A stretch of DNA of 64,000 bases from assembly GCA_002840245.1 (NCBI GenBank), contig PHAA01000003.1, positions 62,001-126,000 of the forward strand, read 5' to 3'. Both the position numbers and the translations under genes were made by a program. Numbering within the stretch: position 1 is the stretch's first letter; each line of letters begins with the position of its first letter. This document shows positions 17,902 through 27,507 of this stretch, piece by piece. The notes under the pieces were generated by a model. That model ran no database searches, was not told the origin of the DNA, and saw nothing but the letters and a program-made list of their open reading frames with translations. Source of the DNA: Firmicutes bacterium HGW-Firmicutes-15 (GTDB lineage: Bacteria; Bacillota; Syntrophomonadia; Syntrophomonadales; Syntrophomonadaceae).

Positions 17902-19065
17902 ATGCTTGATGGTGGATTTATGTTTAAGATGCTATCTGGGGTTAAAGTCGTTCTGTATGCCCTGGTTTTTATAAGGATCTTTCGGGAAACCCCTTCAAGT
18001 TTCCCGCTGGTATTACTGGCGCTTGCTCTGATAGCCAGTAGTCTATGGAGAGGTTTCTACCAGTATGATCGACCCAAAGTAAACATGTTCACTCTACATT
18101 TGGATCTAATCCTAGCCTTCCTTTTCTCTCTATTTGCTCATAATGGCAGTTTTGATAAACTGTTTTTGGTTTGTTTGATCGAAGGAATAGCTGTATTACC
18201 AAAACCTTATTGGATTGCCTATACAATAATGACCTTGGCTGCCAATGCCGGATCGGTTGCACTATATGATATCAGGGATAGCGGACTGGTGCTGCCACCC
18301 GAATTTGCCCAAATCCTTCTCATAGGTTTTATTATCATGCTGGTTATAAGTGAAAGAATGCAGCGAGAACAAAGGCTAGCCTATGAAAAACTAAGCGAAG
18401 AACTAAGATATCTTAACCTTCAGTTGCAGGAAAGTATCGCCTGGAGTGAGAGTCTGGCATCCGAAGCAGAGCGGCAGCGAATTGCCGGAGAAATCCATGA
18501 TAGTCTTGGTCATGACCTTACTGGTTTGATTTTAACCCTGGAAGCGGGGAAAAGGCTGATGAGTCGCGATGTTGAAGCCGGGAATACTTACCTGGATAAA
18601 GCCCTGCAGGTTTCCCGAAAAGCCATTTATTCGGTGAGGGAACTGGTTTCGGAAATAAAGCAATCAGATCCCGAGTTTGAATTAATTGTCCGTTTAAAGG
18701 AAATGATTCAGGGGGTTCAGGATTTAAGCGGGTTAAAAATTGTCCTTGACTTTACCAATGATAATCCGGGGCTTTCCGTAAAGGAACAGTTCAATATCTA
18801 TCGGGTTTTCCAAGAGGCTCTTACCAACACCTTAAGGCATGCCAATGCCGATCTGGCACAAATATCTATTGGCGGTGACAGGAACTTGTGTTTATTTTCA
18901 TATGAGGACAACGGTTCTGGCACAAATCAGATAAAAGAAGGAAACGGCTTAAAGGGTATGATAGAGAGAATCACTGATATTGGAGGTACAATCAAGTTTG
19001 AGTCCGAAGCCGGCATTGGTTTTAGAATTGCAGGATGTATAGATAGACGAGGTAAAGAGTTATGA
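17902..19065 (+). CDS. NarL-group sensor histidine kinase
   Basis: A 387-residue membrane kinase. Residues 1-150 form about five or six membrane helices with no large external domain, so it may sense something in or at the membrane. A coiled coil follows, then the HisKA_3 domain with EIHDSLGH (H199 phosphorylated), then an ATPase domain with EALTNTLRHA (N box) and YEDNGSG plus GNGLKGM (G boxes). The start has GAGGAG upstream. Its stop overlaps the regulator ATG as ATGA, marking a cognate pair. Confidence 0.92.
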   Translation: MLDGGFMFKMLSGVKVVLYALVFIRIFRETPSSFPLVLLALALIASSLWRGFYQYDRPKVNMFTLHLDLILAFLFSLFAHNGSFDKLFLVCLIEGIAVLPKPYWIAYTIMTLAANAGSVALYDIRDSGLVLPPEFAQILLIGFIIMLVISERMQREQRLAYEKLSEELRYLNLQLQESIAWSESLASEAERQRIAGEIHDSLGHDLTGLILTLEAGKRLMSRDVEAGNTYLDKALQVSRKAIYSVRELVSEIKQSDPEFELIVRLKEMIQGVQDLSGLKIVLDFTNDNPGLSVKEQFNIYRVFQEALTNTLRHANADLAQISIGGDRNLCLFSYEDNGSGTNQIKEGNGLKGMIERITDIGGTIKFESEAGIGFRIAGCIDRRGKEL

Positions 19066-19718
19066 ACAAAATTAAGATTATGATTGTAGATGACCAAGTG
19101 ATTATATGCGAAGGATTAAAGACCATCCTTCAACTGGAAGAGGATTTTGAAGTGGTAGGCATTGGTCACAATGGGCAAGAGGCTTTAGACCTTTGCGAGA
19201 ACAATAAGCCAGATATCGTGCTAATGGATGCGCGGATGCCGGTAATCAATGGTATTGCAGCAACTAAAGAATTAAGCAGGCTTTTCCCCAATACTAAAGT
19301 CCTTGTTTTAACCACTTTTAATGAAGAGAGACTAATTTTTGATAGTATACATAGCGGAGCCAAAGGCTTTTTGCTAAAAGACATGCAGCCTGACGATTTA
19401 TGCAAGTGCATCAGGGAAGTTCATGCCGGGGGTGCTTATCTGCATCCCGATGTAACCCTCAAGGTTTTGGAAAGGATTTCGAACCAAGGAGCGGAAATGG
19501 TCTCATACGATATGTCCGGCAGCAGTATTGATCAGCTTACCAATCGGGAAAAAGAAGTATTAAGGCTGATTGGCATGGGTTTATCCAATGCGGAGATAGC
19601 ATCTTCATTATTTATTGTCGAGGGGACCGTGAAAAACCATGTGAGTAATCTGCTTTCCAAACTTGGGGTAAGAGATAGAACCCAACTGGCGATCCTTGCC
19701 CAGAAAATCATGACTTAG
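19062..19718 (+). CDS. NarL/LuxR-family response regulator
   Basis: A 218-residue regulator. The receiver domain has the acidic pair DD (10-11), phosphoacceptor D56 in DIVLMDARMP, and the conserved Lys in FLLKD. The C-terminal LuxR helix-turn-helix reads LTNREKEVLRLIGMGLSNAE and GTVKNHVSNLLSKLGV. It is coupled to the kinase by ATGA. The terminator at 19752 separates it from the next gene. Confidence 0.93.
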   Translation: MNKIKIMIVDDQVIICEGLKTILQLEEDFEVVGIGHNGQEALDLCENNKPDIVLMDARMPVINGIAATKELSRLFPNTKVLVLTTFNEERLIFDSIHSGAKGFLLKDMQPDDLCKCIREVHAGGAYLHPDVTLKVLERISNQGAEMVSYDMSGSSIDQLTNREKEVLRLIGMGLSNAEIASSLFIVEGTVKNHVSNLLSKLGVRDRTQLAILAQKIMT

Positions 19719-19751
19719 GATAGAGAAAACTATATCTATAGTAGGATGCGC

Positions 19752-19797
19752 ATAACCTCCCCCATCTTTAGTATAAAGGTGAGGGGGGTTGTTTTTT
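19752..19797 (+). terminator. Terminator after the response regulator, overlapping next ribosome site
   Basis: AACCTCCCCCATC pairs with GGTGAGGGGGGTT (12 of 13 positions including wobble), followed by GTTTTTT. The G-rich right arm is also the only ribosome-site-like sequence for the gene that starts at 19800. Confidence 0.75.
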
Positions 19798-19799
19798 AT

Positions 19800-21401
19800 A
19801 TGAAGATAGCAAAAAAGCAGTTAATCACCATAGTATCGACCATAGTGCTGGTATTCTTTATTGGCTCAGGTATTTATGTCTATAACACTATAAGGTCAGT
19901 ACCGCAAATGTTTAAACTGAATGAAGAGTTAAAATCTGAAGGTTACTATATGGCTGAATTTGAATTTAAGATGCTCGGGTGTATCTACTATCTGGACAAA
20001 GGTCAATATATCACCGCACTTACTTCGTTAAACAGAATACATGATCAATTAAAAACTAGAGACGGCTTGATCAAGGTACCTAATTTCAATAATAAAAAAG
20101 AAAAACTGGAATTTTATTTAAACCTGCAAAATCCTAAAACAGGAGCTTTCATAGATGACTCTTATCCTCTTTTCACCTATATTGGTTGTACTTTGAACGT
20201 AGCATCCTATATTAATGTCCTGTCTTATGAGGCTAACGAGCCTTTTCAACTTAAGTATCCTTTGAAGTTCTTAGACCAGATCAACACACCGGAAAAACTT
20301 ACAGCATTTTTGGATAATCTATCTACAGTCGGCTGGATAGGTGCCAAATTCAGAACTCCATATATTGAGGTGGCTGAATTAGCCGAAGCAATTCCCGGTG
20401 ATATAGAACGCCTTGATTTATACACTTTTTCTCCTGAATGGAAGGAAGCTATGCTCAACTGGTTCTACGATAACCAGGACAGCAAGACTGGCTATTGGGG
20501 TCCTAAATTAAGGGGCAGCACAGAGTTGCTGGATTCTGGCGACTTAGAGGCTACCGAAAAAATCTTGAAGCTTTTTGTAGATAACCAAGGTTATAACCTA
20601 CATTCAGAATTCCCTTTGCGGTATAAAGATGAAATATTCAAATCAACGCTGCAAAAGCTAGCTGAACCAATGCCTCAAGATTTGGCATCAGTGCACAAAT
20701 GGACCCTGGTAATGAATCGGGGAACCAGGCTGTTAACCAGATATTTGTGGAGCAGCGCTTCTAATGATAATAAAGATAGTGCCAGGAGACTCATGGAGGA
20801 TATTGTAAGAAGTAAATTCGAGGAAACCTATATCGAGAATGAGGGGGCTTTCAGTTTATATCCAGGAGCAGAACATGCCGATTTGGACGGTATGGGCGAA
20901 ACAATAGCTTACCTGGATATGATAGGAGCAATTTCAAGTGATAAGCAAAAGTTATTATGGGGACCTCCGGAACAAAAAATCACGGATCTGGGAGTTTATG
21001 ATATTTCCAAGTTACAAGAGAAGGATTTTGCTTTGATTAAAAACTCCCCCGGCATAAACTCACTTCGTTTATACCGAACCAATCCCAGCACCGACTATAC
21101 ATCTGACGTCGTGGGTATTATCTATCCCCAGCCAACGCCGGTCCTCGATATGGTTGATTTACTGCCCCAAGTAACCCAGTGGTTAAGTACAACCCCACAG
21201 AATATGGGGAACTGGGTTTCAAAAGAATCTATCATAGCAGAGCTGGCCGGTATTAAGATACAGCCGGCGCGGGTTTACAGGCAAGACATTCCCCTCGATG
21301 TCGCGAATGAGGTATTTCAGAATAAACGGGAACTAACTGTGATCGGCTATGATGTGCTCCAAGTGCCCATATGCAAAATGACCCTGAGAATGAGCAACTG
21401 A
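19800..21401 (+). CDS. Membrane-anchored protein, possibly alpha-toroid fold, function unknown
   Basis: A 533-residue protein with an N-terminal anchor (LITIVSTIVLVFFIGSGIYVY) and a long extracytoplasmic part. Stretches such as LQNPKTGAFIDDSYPLFTYIG and YDNQDSKTGYWGPKLRG resemble prenyltransferase/terpene-cyclase-like toroid repeats, where QNP.TGAF-type turns recur. That resemblance is only by eye and no catalytic DxDD is seen. ATG 19800 is preferred because the protein before it has no anchor. Downstream is the GAF-CPBP gene. Confidence 0.55.
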   Translation: MKIAKKQLITIVSTIVLVFFIGSGIYVYNTIRSVPQMFKLNEELKSEGYYMAEFEFKMLGCIYYLDKGQYITALTSLNRIHDQLKTRDGLIKVPNFNNKKEKLEFYLNLQNPKTGAFIDDSYPLFTYIGCTLNVASYINVLSYEANEPFQLKYPLKFLDQINTPEKLTAFLDNLSTVGWIGAKFRTPYIEVAELAEAIPGDIERLDLYTFSPEWKEAMLNWFYDNQDSKTGYWGPKLRGSTELLDSGDLEATEKILKLFVDNQGYNLHSEFPLRYKDEIFKSTLQKLAEPMPQDLASVHKWTLVMNRGTRLLTRYLWSSASNDNKDSARRLMEDIVRSKFEETYIENEGAFSLYPGAEHADLDGMGETIAYLDMIGAISSDKQKLLWGPPEQKITDLGVYDISKLQEKDFALIKNSPGINSLRLYRTNPSTDYTSDVVGIIYPQPTPVLDMVDLLPQVTQWLSTTPQNMGNWVSKESIIAELAGIKIQPARVYRQDIPLDVANEVFQNKRELTVIGYDVLQVPICKMTLRMSN

Positions 21402-21548
21402 AAAAGTTGCTTCGCTGCCATAGTATACTAAGAACGCAACTCATAACTATGCAATATAAAACATTCTGCTCTATTCGAAAGGATTCTCTGGGCCAGTGGC
21501 GAAATAATTAGAAGCTATTAGTTCTAGCAGCAGCTACTAAGGAAGGAA

Positions 21549-22781
21549 GTGGGATCAGGATTGGAATACAAAAATATTACCTTCTCATTGACTAAAATAG
21601 GAACTGCTCTGAGCTCAGAAAATAGGCTGGATAGGCTTTTCGATCTGATTGTTGACGAGATTATAGACTTTGCGAGCTGTGATGCCTGTTCTCTGTTCAT
21701 TCGGCAAGATGAACCGGCACAACTGGTTTTTCAGGCATCCAGAACGCTTTCACTGGAAGACTCGGGTACACGCAAAGAGTTTAATGCTGTTCCGGTAGAA
21801 TTGAGTCGGAGTTCGATAGTCGGTCATACCGCCTTAACCGGTGAAATAATCAACATTCCCGACTGCTACCATATCTCGGAAACACTTAGTTACAGTCATA
21901 ATAGGAACTACGATACTGAATCGGGTTATCGTACCATTTCTCTTCTTTCCGTTCCGATTAGGTATCAGGATGGCTCTATCGTAGGGGTGATCCAGTTAAT
22001 AAACAAACTGGATGATGAAGGGAAGGTCATTGCCTTCCCCGAGGAGCTGCAGCAACTGATAAGCTCTATAGCCAGCCAGGCCGCGGTGGCTATTAGAAAT
22101 GCTCAGTTGCAGAACATTCAGACCGAGTCCAGCTTTGTTTTCAACTCCCTCTTACTGGCGCTATGTGCCTACTCGTTTTTTTTAGCAATCCTACAGAAGT
22201 CACAGGGAAATTCGATGATGCCCACCCTTATTACAGCAGGTTTTTCCGGACTATTTCTGGTGATTTCCATCCTAGTAATCTGGAAGACCAATCTGCCCCT
22301 AAGTTTTTTTGGAATTACCCTGAATAATATGAAAAAGTCTCTGCTGGAATCCGGTTTGGCAACCATATTTGTAGTTGCCATTCTGACCCTGGTAAAAATA
22401 TGGGCTGTAAAGCATTGGGTTGTATTCCAGGGGGCACCCATTATTGACTGGAGCCTGTGGGGAGTATCTTATTACACCTATGTTTTAATTGCTCCCATTC
22501 AGGAATTTATCAGTCGTGGTGTTCTTCAAAGTTCGCTGGAAAGAAGCATGAGTGACAGTAGATTTCGATCCTTCACGGCCATTGTTATATCTTCCTGTGT
22601 ATTTGGCTCATTTCATATTTTTTACTCCCTGGGCTTGGCCTTATTAACGGTTGTAAGCGGCTTTCTGTGGGGTTATCTGTTTTCGAGACATAAAAACATA
22701 GTTGGCATAAGCCTATCTCATTTCATTATTGGCGATTATATTTCCCTGCTTGGCTTCTGGAACCTGTTATTAACTATATAA
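21549..22781 (+). CDS. GAF sensor domain fused to a CPBP intramembrane protease
   Basis: A 410-residue fusion. Residues about 10-190 are a GAF domain (RLDRLFDLIVDEI, VGHTALTGEIINIPD, LSVPIRY, GVIQLINK, AAVAIRNAQL). Residues 195-410 have about seven membrane helices with the CPBP/Rce1 motifs: QEFISR at 318-323, FGSFH with H356, and SHFIIGD with H391. The first motif is normally EExxxR, so the first Glu is replaced by Gln. CPBP proteins cleave prenylated or other membrane substrates. Start is GTG 21549 or TTG 21561. A ligand-controlled protease, or a protease-dead sensor, are both possible. Confidence 0.8.
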   Translation: MGSGLEYKNITFSLTKIGTALSSENRLDRLFDLIVDEIIDFASCDACSLFIRQDEPAQLVFQASRTLSLEDSGTRKEFNAVPVELSRSSIVGHTALTGEIINIPDCYHISETLSYSHNRNYDTESGYRTISLLSVPIRYQDGSIVGVIQLINKLDDEGKVIAFPEELQQLISSIASQAAVAIRNAQLQNIQTESSFVFNSLLLALCAYSFFLAILQKSQGNSMMPTLITAGFSGLFLVISILVIWKTNLPLSFFGITLNNMKKSLLESGLATIFVVAILTLVKIWAVKHWVVFQGAPIIDWSLWGVSYYTYVLIAPIQEFISRGVLQSSLERSMSDSRFRSFTAIVISSCVFGSFHIFYSLGLALLTVVSGFLWGYLFSRHKNIVGISLSHFIIGDYISLLGFWNLLLTI

Positions 22782-22834
22782 TCCTGGATTCTATGATTAT
22801 AGCCTTTTCCCGAACAATGCTTGACTATTTTTCA

Positions 22835-23401
22835 TCAACGATAAAAGGTTGCAACACCCGGTTCCCTGTCTTCGACTGGCTTAATGATCCACTTGGGGCA
22901 TTCATAATAATCGATCTGGTTTTGAGTAGCGGGATATCTGCCACAATTAAAGTAGCGCCAGTAAAATGAATCATAGCCCATACAGATTCCGCTTTTCTGG
23001 TCAAATAACGCGCACTCCATCTTCAGACAACAAAGCGAACAGCCACGACACTCATCATCCTCTGAATCCCAGGTTGCTGCTAGCTCAATCATGACTTTGT
23101 CAGGTTGTTTCATGGGAGGAGCGATTAAAGGGATAGAAAACATTGCTCGGTAGCGCTTATTCGTAATTATCAAAGCTAATTGGCGATAGAAGGTCATCAT
23201 GCCACGGAAAAAGTAACGAGTGTATTTCCAAAAACGTAAATCGCTGAAAAACAAATAAGTGGTCAAAGGGGCAAAAACAAACATGATTATGCCTCCAGAC
23301 AAAAGCATTAACAGGTAGAAAACTATAAAAAGAAGCCTTTTAGCAGCCCATTTCGATTGTTGGAGTATTTTTTGCATAATAGAATATAAATCCTCTTTCA
23401 C
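22835..23401 (-). CDS. Membrane protein with C-terminal cysteine cluster
   Basis: A 188-residue protein. Two hydrophobic stretches lie at about residues 22-55, then a basic, aromatic linker. The C-terminal 80 residues carry ECRGCSLCCLKMEC, GICMGYD, FNCGRYP and YYECPKW. This Cys-rich pattern recalls YkgJ-type metal-binding clusters. Function unknown. It is divergent from the lipid kinase, with an AT-rich gap. Confidence 0.65.
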   Translation of the reverse strand: MKEDLYSIMQKILQQSKWAAKRLLFIVFYLLMLLSGGIIMFVFAPLTTYLFFSDLRFWKYTRYFFRGMMTFYRQLALIITNKRYRAMFSIPLIAPPMKQPDKVMIELAATWDSEDDECRGCSLCCLKMECALFDQKSGICMGYDSFYWRYFNCGRYPATQNQIDYYECPKWIIKPVEDREPGVATFYR

Positions 23402-23538
23402 AATATATTTCCTTTTATTATAACATGCTTGTTATAAGTGAAAAGATATACACCTTGTATATAAAAGTTATAATCATTTTATTAATAATAATTATTATAA
23501 TGGCCAGCATTGAACCATCATTTTTGCTGAGGAGAATT

Positions 23539-24465
23539 ATGGAAATGAATAAAGTAATGTTTATTGTCAATCCTGCCTCTGGAAATGGCAAGACAAAAAG
23601 GGCTTGGGTAGATATTGAACGTGGACTGCACAACAAGGGGTTAGAATATGAAGTTCAATACACCAGCGAACCTTTAGATGCCGTTAAATTAACTCAAAGC
23701 GCCATATTAGACGGCTTTGACTGCATCGCAGCAGTGGGTGGGGATGGTACTATTAATGAAGTGCTTAATGGATTCTACATAAACAAGCAAAAAATTAACG
23801 AAACCACACTGTTAACCGCAATACCCATGGGTACAGGCAGTGATCTATCCAGGGTTATTGGATTTCGCAAAGGCATTGAAGCCATCAGAGGCATATGGAA
23901 AGCTTCTTCCATCATTTCCTGTGATGTTGTTGAAGCATCGTTTAAAGGTTGGAATGGTAAGGAAGAAAGCAGGTATTTCATCAATATTGCCGACATTGGT
24001 TTAGGAAGCGAGACTATCATGCGAGTGAACAAAAACAGTAAATCGCTCGGAGTATTTATGTCATTCCTGGCAGGAACAGTGAGTGCCCTCATTAGATACA
24101 AAAATCGTGATATCAAAGTGACTGTAGATGGTCTCGAGGTTTATGAAGGGTCTTCAAGTATGGTCGCAGTGGCGAATGGTAAGTATTTTGGCGGAGGAAT
24201 GATGATTGCTCCTAATGCAGAGATTGCTGATGGTCTCCTTGACGTGGTAATCTTGAAGGACTTTAATAAAAAGGAGTTAATCTGCTCCCTGCCGCTAGTT
24301 TATAAAGGGAATCATGTCGGCCACTCCAAGGTAAGTATTTGCCGTGGCCGTGAAATATTAATACAATCCAATGATCAACTCTTTCTTGAAATGGATGGAG
24401 AAACGCCTGGCAGTGCCGATGTATATTTTAGGGTAATTCCGGCAGATATACGCGTATTGGTTTAG
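23539..24465 (+). CDS. Diacylglycerol kinase-family lipid kinase (DagK/YegS type)
   Basis: A 308-residue soluble lipid kinase of the DgkB/YegS group, which phosphorylates diacylglycerol or related lipids. Motifs: FIVNPASGNGKT at the N-terminus, the nucleotide loop GGDGTINEVLNG, and PMGTGSDLSR. The C-terminal domain has NGKYFGGGMMIAPNAE, typical of the family. The start is ATG 23539 after GAGGAG; the longer frame adds an Ile-rich stretch unlike family members. Confidence 0.9.
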   Translation: MEMNKVMFIVNPASGNGKTKRAWVDIERGLHNKGLEYEVQYTSEPLDAVKLTQSAILDGFDCIAAVGGDGTINEVLNGFYINKQKINETTLLTAIPMGTGSDLSRVIGFRKGIEAIRGIWKASSIISCDVVEASFKGWNGKEESRYFINIADIGLGSETIMRVNKNSKSLGVFMSFLAGTVSALIRYKNRDIKVTVDGLEVYEGSSSMVAVANGKYFGGGMMIAPNAEIADGLLDVVILKDFNKKELICSLPLVYKGNHVGHSKVSICRGREILIQSNDQLFLEMDGETPGSADVYFRVIPADIRVLV

Positions 24466-24523
24466 GAATCAGGCAGCAATGGCAGTAAATACTCTTAAGT
24501 ACAATATGAAAGGACCTAAGATA

Positions 24524-25444
24524 TTGAAAAACAAATTCATCTCGCTGCCAATTATCACCACCTTGATCCTGTGCTTGCTGGTAGGCGGCTGCGCCTCTCC
24601 CAACCCGAGCCAGCAGGTTAATTCTACCCATACCCAAGCATCTGGACAGCCTAACCCTATTCAAACGCCACCAACATACCCAACCAAGCTGCTAAAAGTT
24701 CACTTCATCGATGTTGGCCAGGGTGATGCGATACTTATTCAAACCCCTGACGGGCAAAATATGCTGGTGGACGCGGGAGAAAATGATTATGGTGATGTGG
24801 TTGTAAACTACCTGATCTCTCAGGGGGTCAAAGACCTGGATATAGTGTTGGGAACCCATCCCCATTCCGACCATATTGGTGGTTTGGATACGGTAATCAA
24901 ATACTTTCCGATAAAATATATTTACATGCCGAAAGCAACCAATAATACCGATAGTTTTCGGGATGTATTAAACGCTGTAAAGAATAAGGGATTAAAAATA
25001 TCCACAGCCAAAGCAGGAGTTGTTTTGCCGCTGGATGGAGTTAACTGTCGCTTTGTAGCCCCGGTTAAGGATTCTTATGAAGAATTGAACAATTACAGCG
25101 GTGTTATAAGGCTGGATTATGGTTCCCAGTCATTTTTACTTACTGGAGATGCCGGAACTGAATCAGAAGCTCAGATGCTAAGCTCAGGAGTAAACATAAA
25201 ATCCACGGTGCTAAAAGTAGGTCATCATGGCAGCTATAGTTCCAGCAGCAGCAGATTTCTTAAGGCAGCAGCACCTCAATATGCTGTTATAATGGCGGGT
25301 AAGGACAACCAGTATGAACATCCCCATGCCCAGACTTTAACCAGGCTAACTAATGCCGGGATTAATATTTATAGATCTGACCAGGATGGTACTATTTTGT
25401 TTGCGACTGATGGGAAAGATATGCAGGTTAGCCAGAGCAGGTAA
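24524..25444 (+). CDS. Lipoprotein with ComEC-type metallo-beta-lactamase domain
   Basis: A 306-residue lipoprotein. The signal peptide ends in the lipobox LLVGGC, so it is anchored outside the cell. The rest is a metallo-beta-lactamase fold of the ComEC/Rec2 C-terminal group: HFIDVGQGDAILI, GTHPHSDHIGGLD (metal site), LLTGDAG, VGHHGS. Related proteins are thought to be nucleases or hydrolases. TTG 24524 is preferred because AAAGGA lies upstream and the lipoprotein signal starts there. Confidence 0.87.
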   Translation: MKNKFISLPIITTLILCLLVGGCASPNPSQQVNSTHTQASGQPNPIQTPPTYPTKLLKVHFIDVGQGDAILIQTPDGQNMLVDAGENDYGDVVVNYLISQGVKDLDIVLGTHPHSDHIGGLDTVIKYFPIKYIYMPKATNNTDSFRDVLNAVKNKGLKISTAKAGVVLPLDGVNCRFVAPVKDSYEELNNYSGVIRLDYGSQSFLLTGDAGTESEAQMLSSGVNIKSTVLKVGHHGSYSSSSSRFLKAAAPQYAVIMAGKDNQYEHPHAQTLTRLTNAGINIYRSDQDGTILFATDGKDMQVSQSR

Positions 25445-25471
25445 TGAGGATGACGAAAGGGATTATAGCTT

Positions 25472-25921
25472 TCACGACTTCAGTTCTTGGGTAGTATCAT
25501 TTAAAAATATGTACAGCATCACCAAAGTCCCGCCGGATACAATAGCCATATCGGCTACATTGAAAACCGGCCACCAGCCAATACTCAAAAAATCTCGCAC
25601 CGATCCATAAAACCAGCGGTCTATCACGTTGCCAAGTGAACCGGCCACGATGAGTCCCGTCGCATATTGCAGCCATGGCACGGGAGAATACTTTAAGTTA
25701 TAAATAGTCAGGACTAGAACTACTGCCAAGGCCATGATTATGAAGAACCAGTATTGGCCCTGCAAAATACTGAAAGCCGCCCCCCGGTTACGAACATACG
25801 TTAAATCCAAAATGCCTTCAATTATCGGTCTGCTTTCACCCAGTACCATACTGCTAACAACCCAAAACTTGCTAAGCTGGTCTATAACCAGTATTAACAA
25901 AATACTTGCCCAAAATCTCAA
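25472..25921 (-). CDS. lspA: Lipoprotein signal peptidase (signal peptidase II)
   Basis: A 149-residue membrane protease that cleaves signal peptides of lipoproteins before the lipidated Cys. Four membrane helices are visible. Family blocks are present: VIDQLSKFW, YVRNRGAAFSIL, SLGNVIDRWFYGSVRDF and FNVADMAI, with the catalytic pair D101 and D124. It converges with the upstream lipoprotein gene. Confidence 0.96.
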   Translation of the reverse strand: MRFWASILLILVIDQLSKFWVVSSMVLGESRPIIEGILDLTYVRNRGAAFSILQGQYWFFIIMALAVVLVLTIYNLKYSPVPWLQYATGLIVAGSLGNVIDRWFYGSVRDFLSIGWWPVFNVADMAIVSGGTLVMLYIFLNDTTQELKS

Positions 25922-26130
25922 TCCATACCCTCCCCGACATTGCCAATGGCCTAAGTCTCTGGCCTATATTATTGCATGACCCTTATATTGTATGCCATAC
26001 GAATAAGCAAAACAACCGAATAGTCACCTTTACCACCTTTGCTTCTTAGTTTATAATATTTAGGGATTAACAAAAATTATTTTTTATAACCCCTTATTGA
26101 GAATAGCAGATTATATTGGGAGGAATTGTA

Positions 26131-27414
26131 ATGAACCAGCCTGTCGGCACTACCAGTTCACGTGTCTCTATTATAAAAGACCTTGCCCTCGCTCCATCGG
26201 GACATAATAAACTGGAATGGGTTAAAAACCACATGCCAGTTTTAAACCTGTTAAAAGAAGAATTCGAAAAAAATCAACCTCTGAAAGGAAAAACTATCGT
26301 TTGCTGCCTGCACCTGGAAGCCAAAACCGGCTATCTATTGCAAACTTTGAAGGCAGCCGGTGCAGAAGTAATAGCCTGTGCCAGCAACCCCCTTTCCACC
26401 CAGGATGATGTAGTGGCTGCCCTGGTTGACTCTGGAATTACCGTATTCGCCATTCACGGGGAAAGTGCTGAGCAATATCATGATTTCTTGGAAAAAGCTC
26501 TGGACTTCCTCCCTGATGCTATTATAGACGATGGCGCGGATATGGTGACTTCGCTCTTAAAGAATAGAAAAGAGCAAGCAGTAAAAATCATTGGCGGTTG
26601 TGAAGAAACGACCACCGGAATCGTAAGACTCCGTTCTATGGATAATGATAACGCCCTATTATTCCCAATGATAGCAGTCAATGATGCCTATATGAAGTAT
26701 CTCTTTGATAATCGTTATGGAACCGGGCAATCCGTATGGGATGGCATAAACCGGACTACCAACCTGGTAGTTGCCGGCAAGAATGTGGTAGTAGTTGGAT
26801 ATGGCTGGTGCGGTAAAGGGGTATCCCTGCGCGCTAAAGGTATGGGAGCCAAAGTCATTATTACTGAGATCGACCCCATTAAAGCAAACGAAGCTATAAT
26901 GGACGGTTTCCGGGTAATGTCCATGAAAGAAGCTGCTAAATACGGAGAAGTTTTTATTACTGTAACTGGCAACATCAACGTAATCAGGAAAGAACACATG
27001 CAAGTTATGGGTGATAACGCGATCATGGCGAATGCCGGTCATTTTGATGTTGAAATATCCAAACCAGATTTAAACGCCCTAGCCGTTAGTACCCGGACTC
27101 TTAAGAATAATATCGAAGAATTTGTAATGGAGGATGGACGCAGATTATATTTGCTGGCCGAGGGACGTTTGGTCAACCTGGCGGCTGGGGATGGACACCC
27201 TGCCGAAGTAATGGATTTGAGTTTTTCACTACAAGCGCTGTCGCTGTTGTATGTAATACAGAACCGTGATAAATTAGAAAACCATGTCTATAATGTCCCT
27301 GAAGAAATCGATAGAAAAGTAGCTTATATGAAATTGCAGGCTGACGGTATCGAAATTGATGAATTGACATCTGAACAGCTTAAATACCTGGAAAGCTGGG
27401 ATACCAACCTGTAG
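26131..27414 (+). CDS. ahcY: Adenosylhomocysteinase (SAH hydrolase)
   Basis: A 427-residue enzyme that splits S-adenosylhomocysteine into adenosine and homocysteine, relieving product inhibition of methyltransferases. It uses bound NAD, held by [12 protein letters not shown]. Other family blocks are [38 protein letters not shown] and NAGHFDVEI. The start is ATG 26131, after GGGAGGAATTGTA. I saw no SAH riboswitch in the 155 bases upstream. It has a strong terminator at 27449. Confidence 0.96.
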   Translation: MNQPVGTTSSRVSIIKDLALAPSGHNKLEWVKNHMPVLNLLKEEFEKNQPLKGKTIVCCLHLEAKTGYLLQTLKAAGAEVIACASNPLSTQDDVVAALVDSGITVFAIHGESAEQYHDFLEKALDFLPDAIIDDGADMVTSLLKNRKEQAVKIIGGCEETTTGIVRLRSMDNDNALLFPMIAVNDAYMKYLFDNRYGTGQSVWDGINRTTNLVVAGKNVVVVGYGWCGKGVSLRAKGMGAKVIITEIDPIKANEAIMDGFRVMSMKEAAKYGEVFITVTGNINVIRKEHMQVMGDNAIMANAGHFDVEISKPDLNALAVSTRTLKNNIEEFVMEDGRRLYLLAEGRLVNLAAGDGHPAEVMDLSFSLQALSLLYVIQNRDKLENHVYNVPEEIDRKVAYMKLQADGIEIDELTSEQLKYLESWDTNL

Positions 27415-27448
27415 ATTTAAAATTTAAAACTTGTTTTTCAAGTATAAT

Positions 27449-27507
27449 TAATCCGCCTTTTTCGCAGAATATTTAATGATAATAAGGAAAGGCGGATTTT
27501 TTTTATG
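27449..27507 (+). terminator. Terminator of ahcY, overlapping the spoIIP ribosome site
   Basis: AATCCGCCTTT and AAAGGCGGATT form a perfect 11-bp stem with a 29-base AT-rich loop, then TTTTTTT. The right arm contains AAGGAAAGG, the apparent ribosome site of spoIIP, whose ATG at 27505 follows the T tract directly. Confidence 0.88.

Noticed and set aside
26000-26130. SAH riboswitch upstream of ahcY
   Set aside because: I could not find the paired elements or a pseudoknot pattern in this AT-rich leader.
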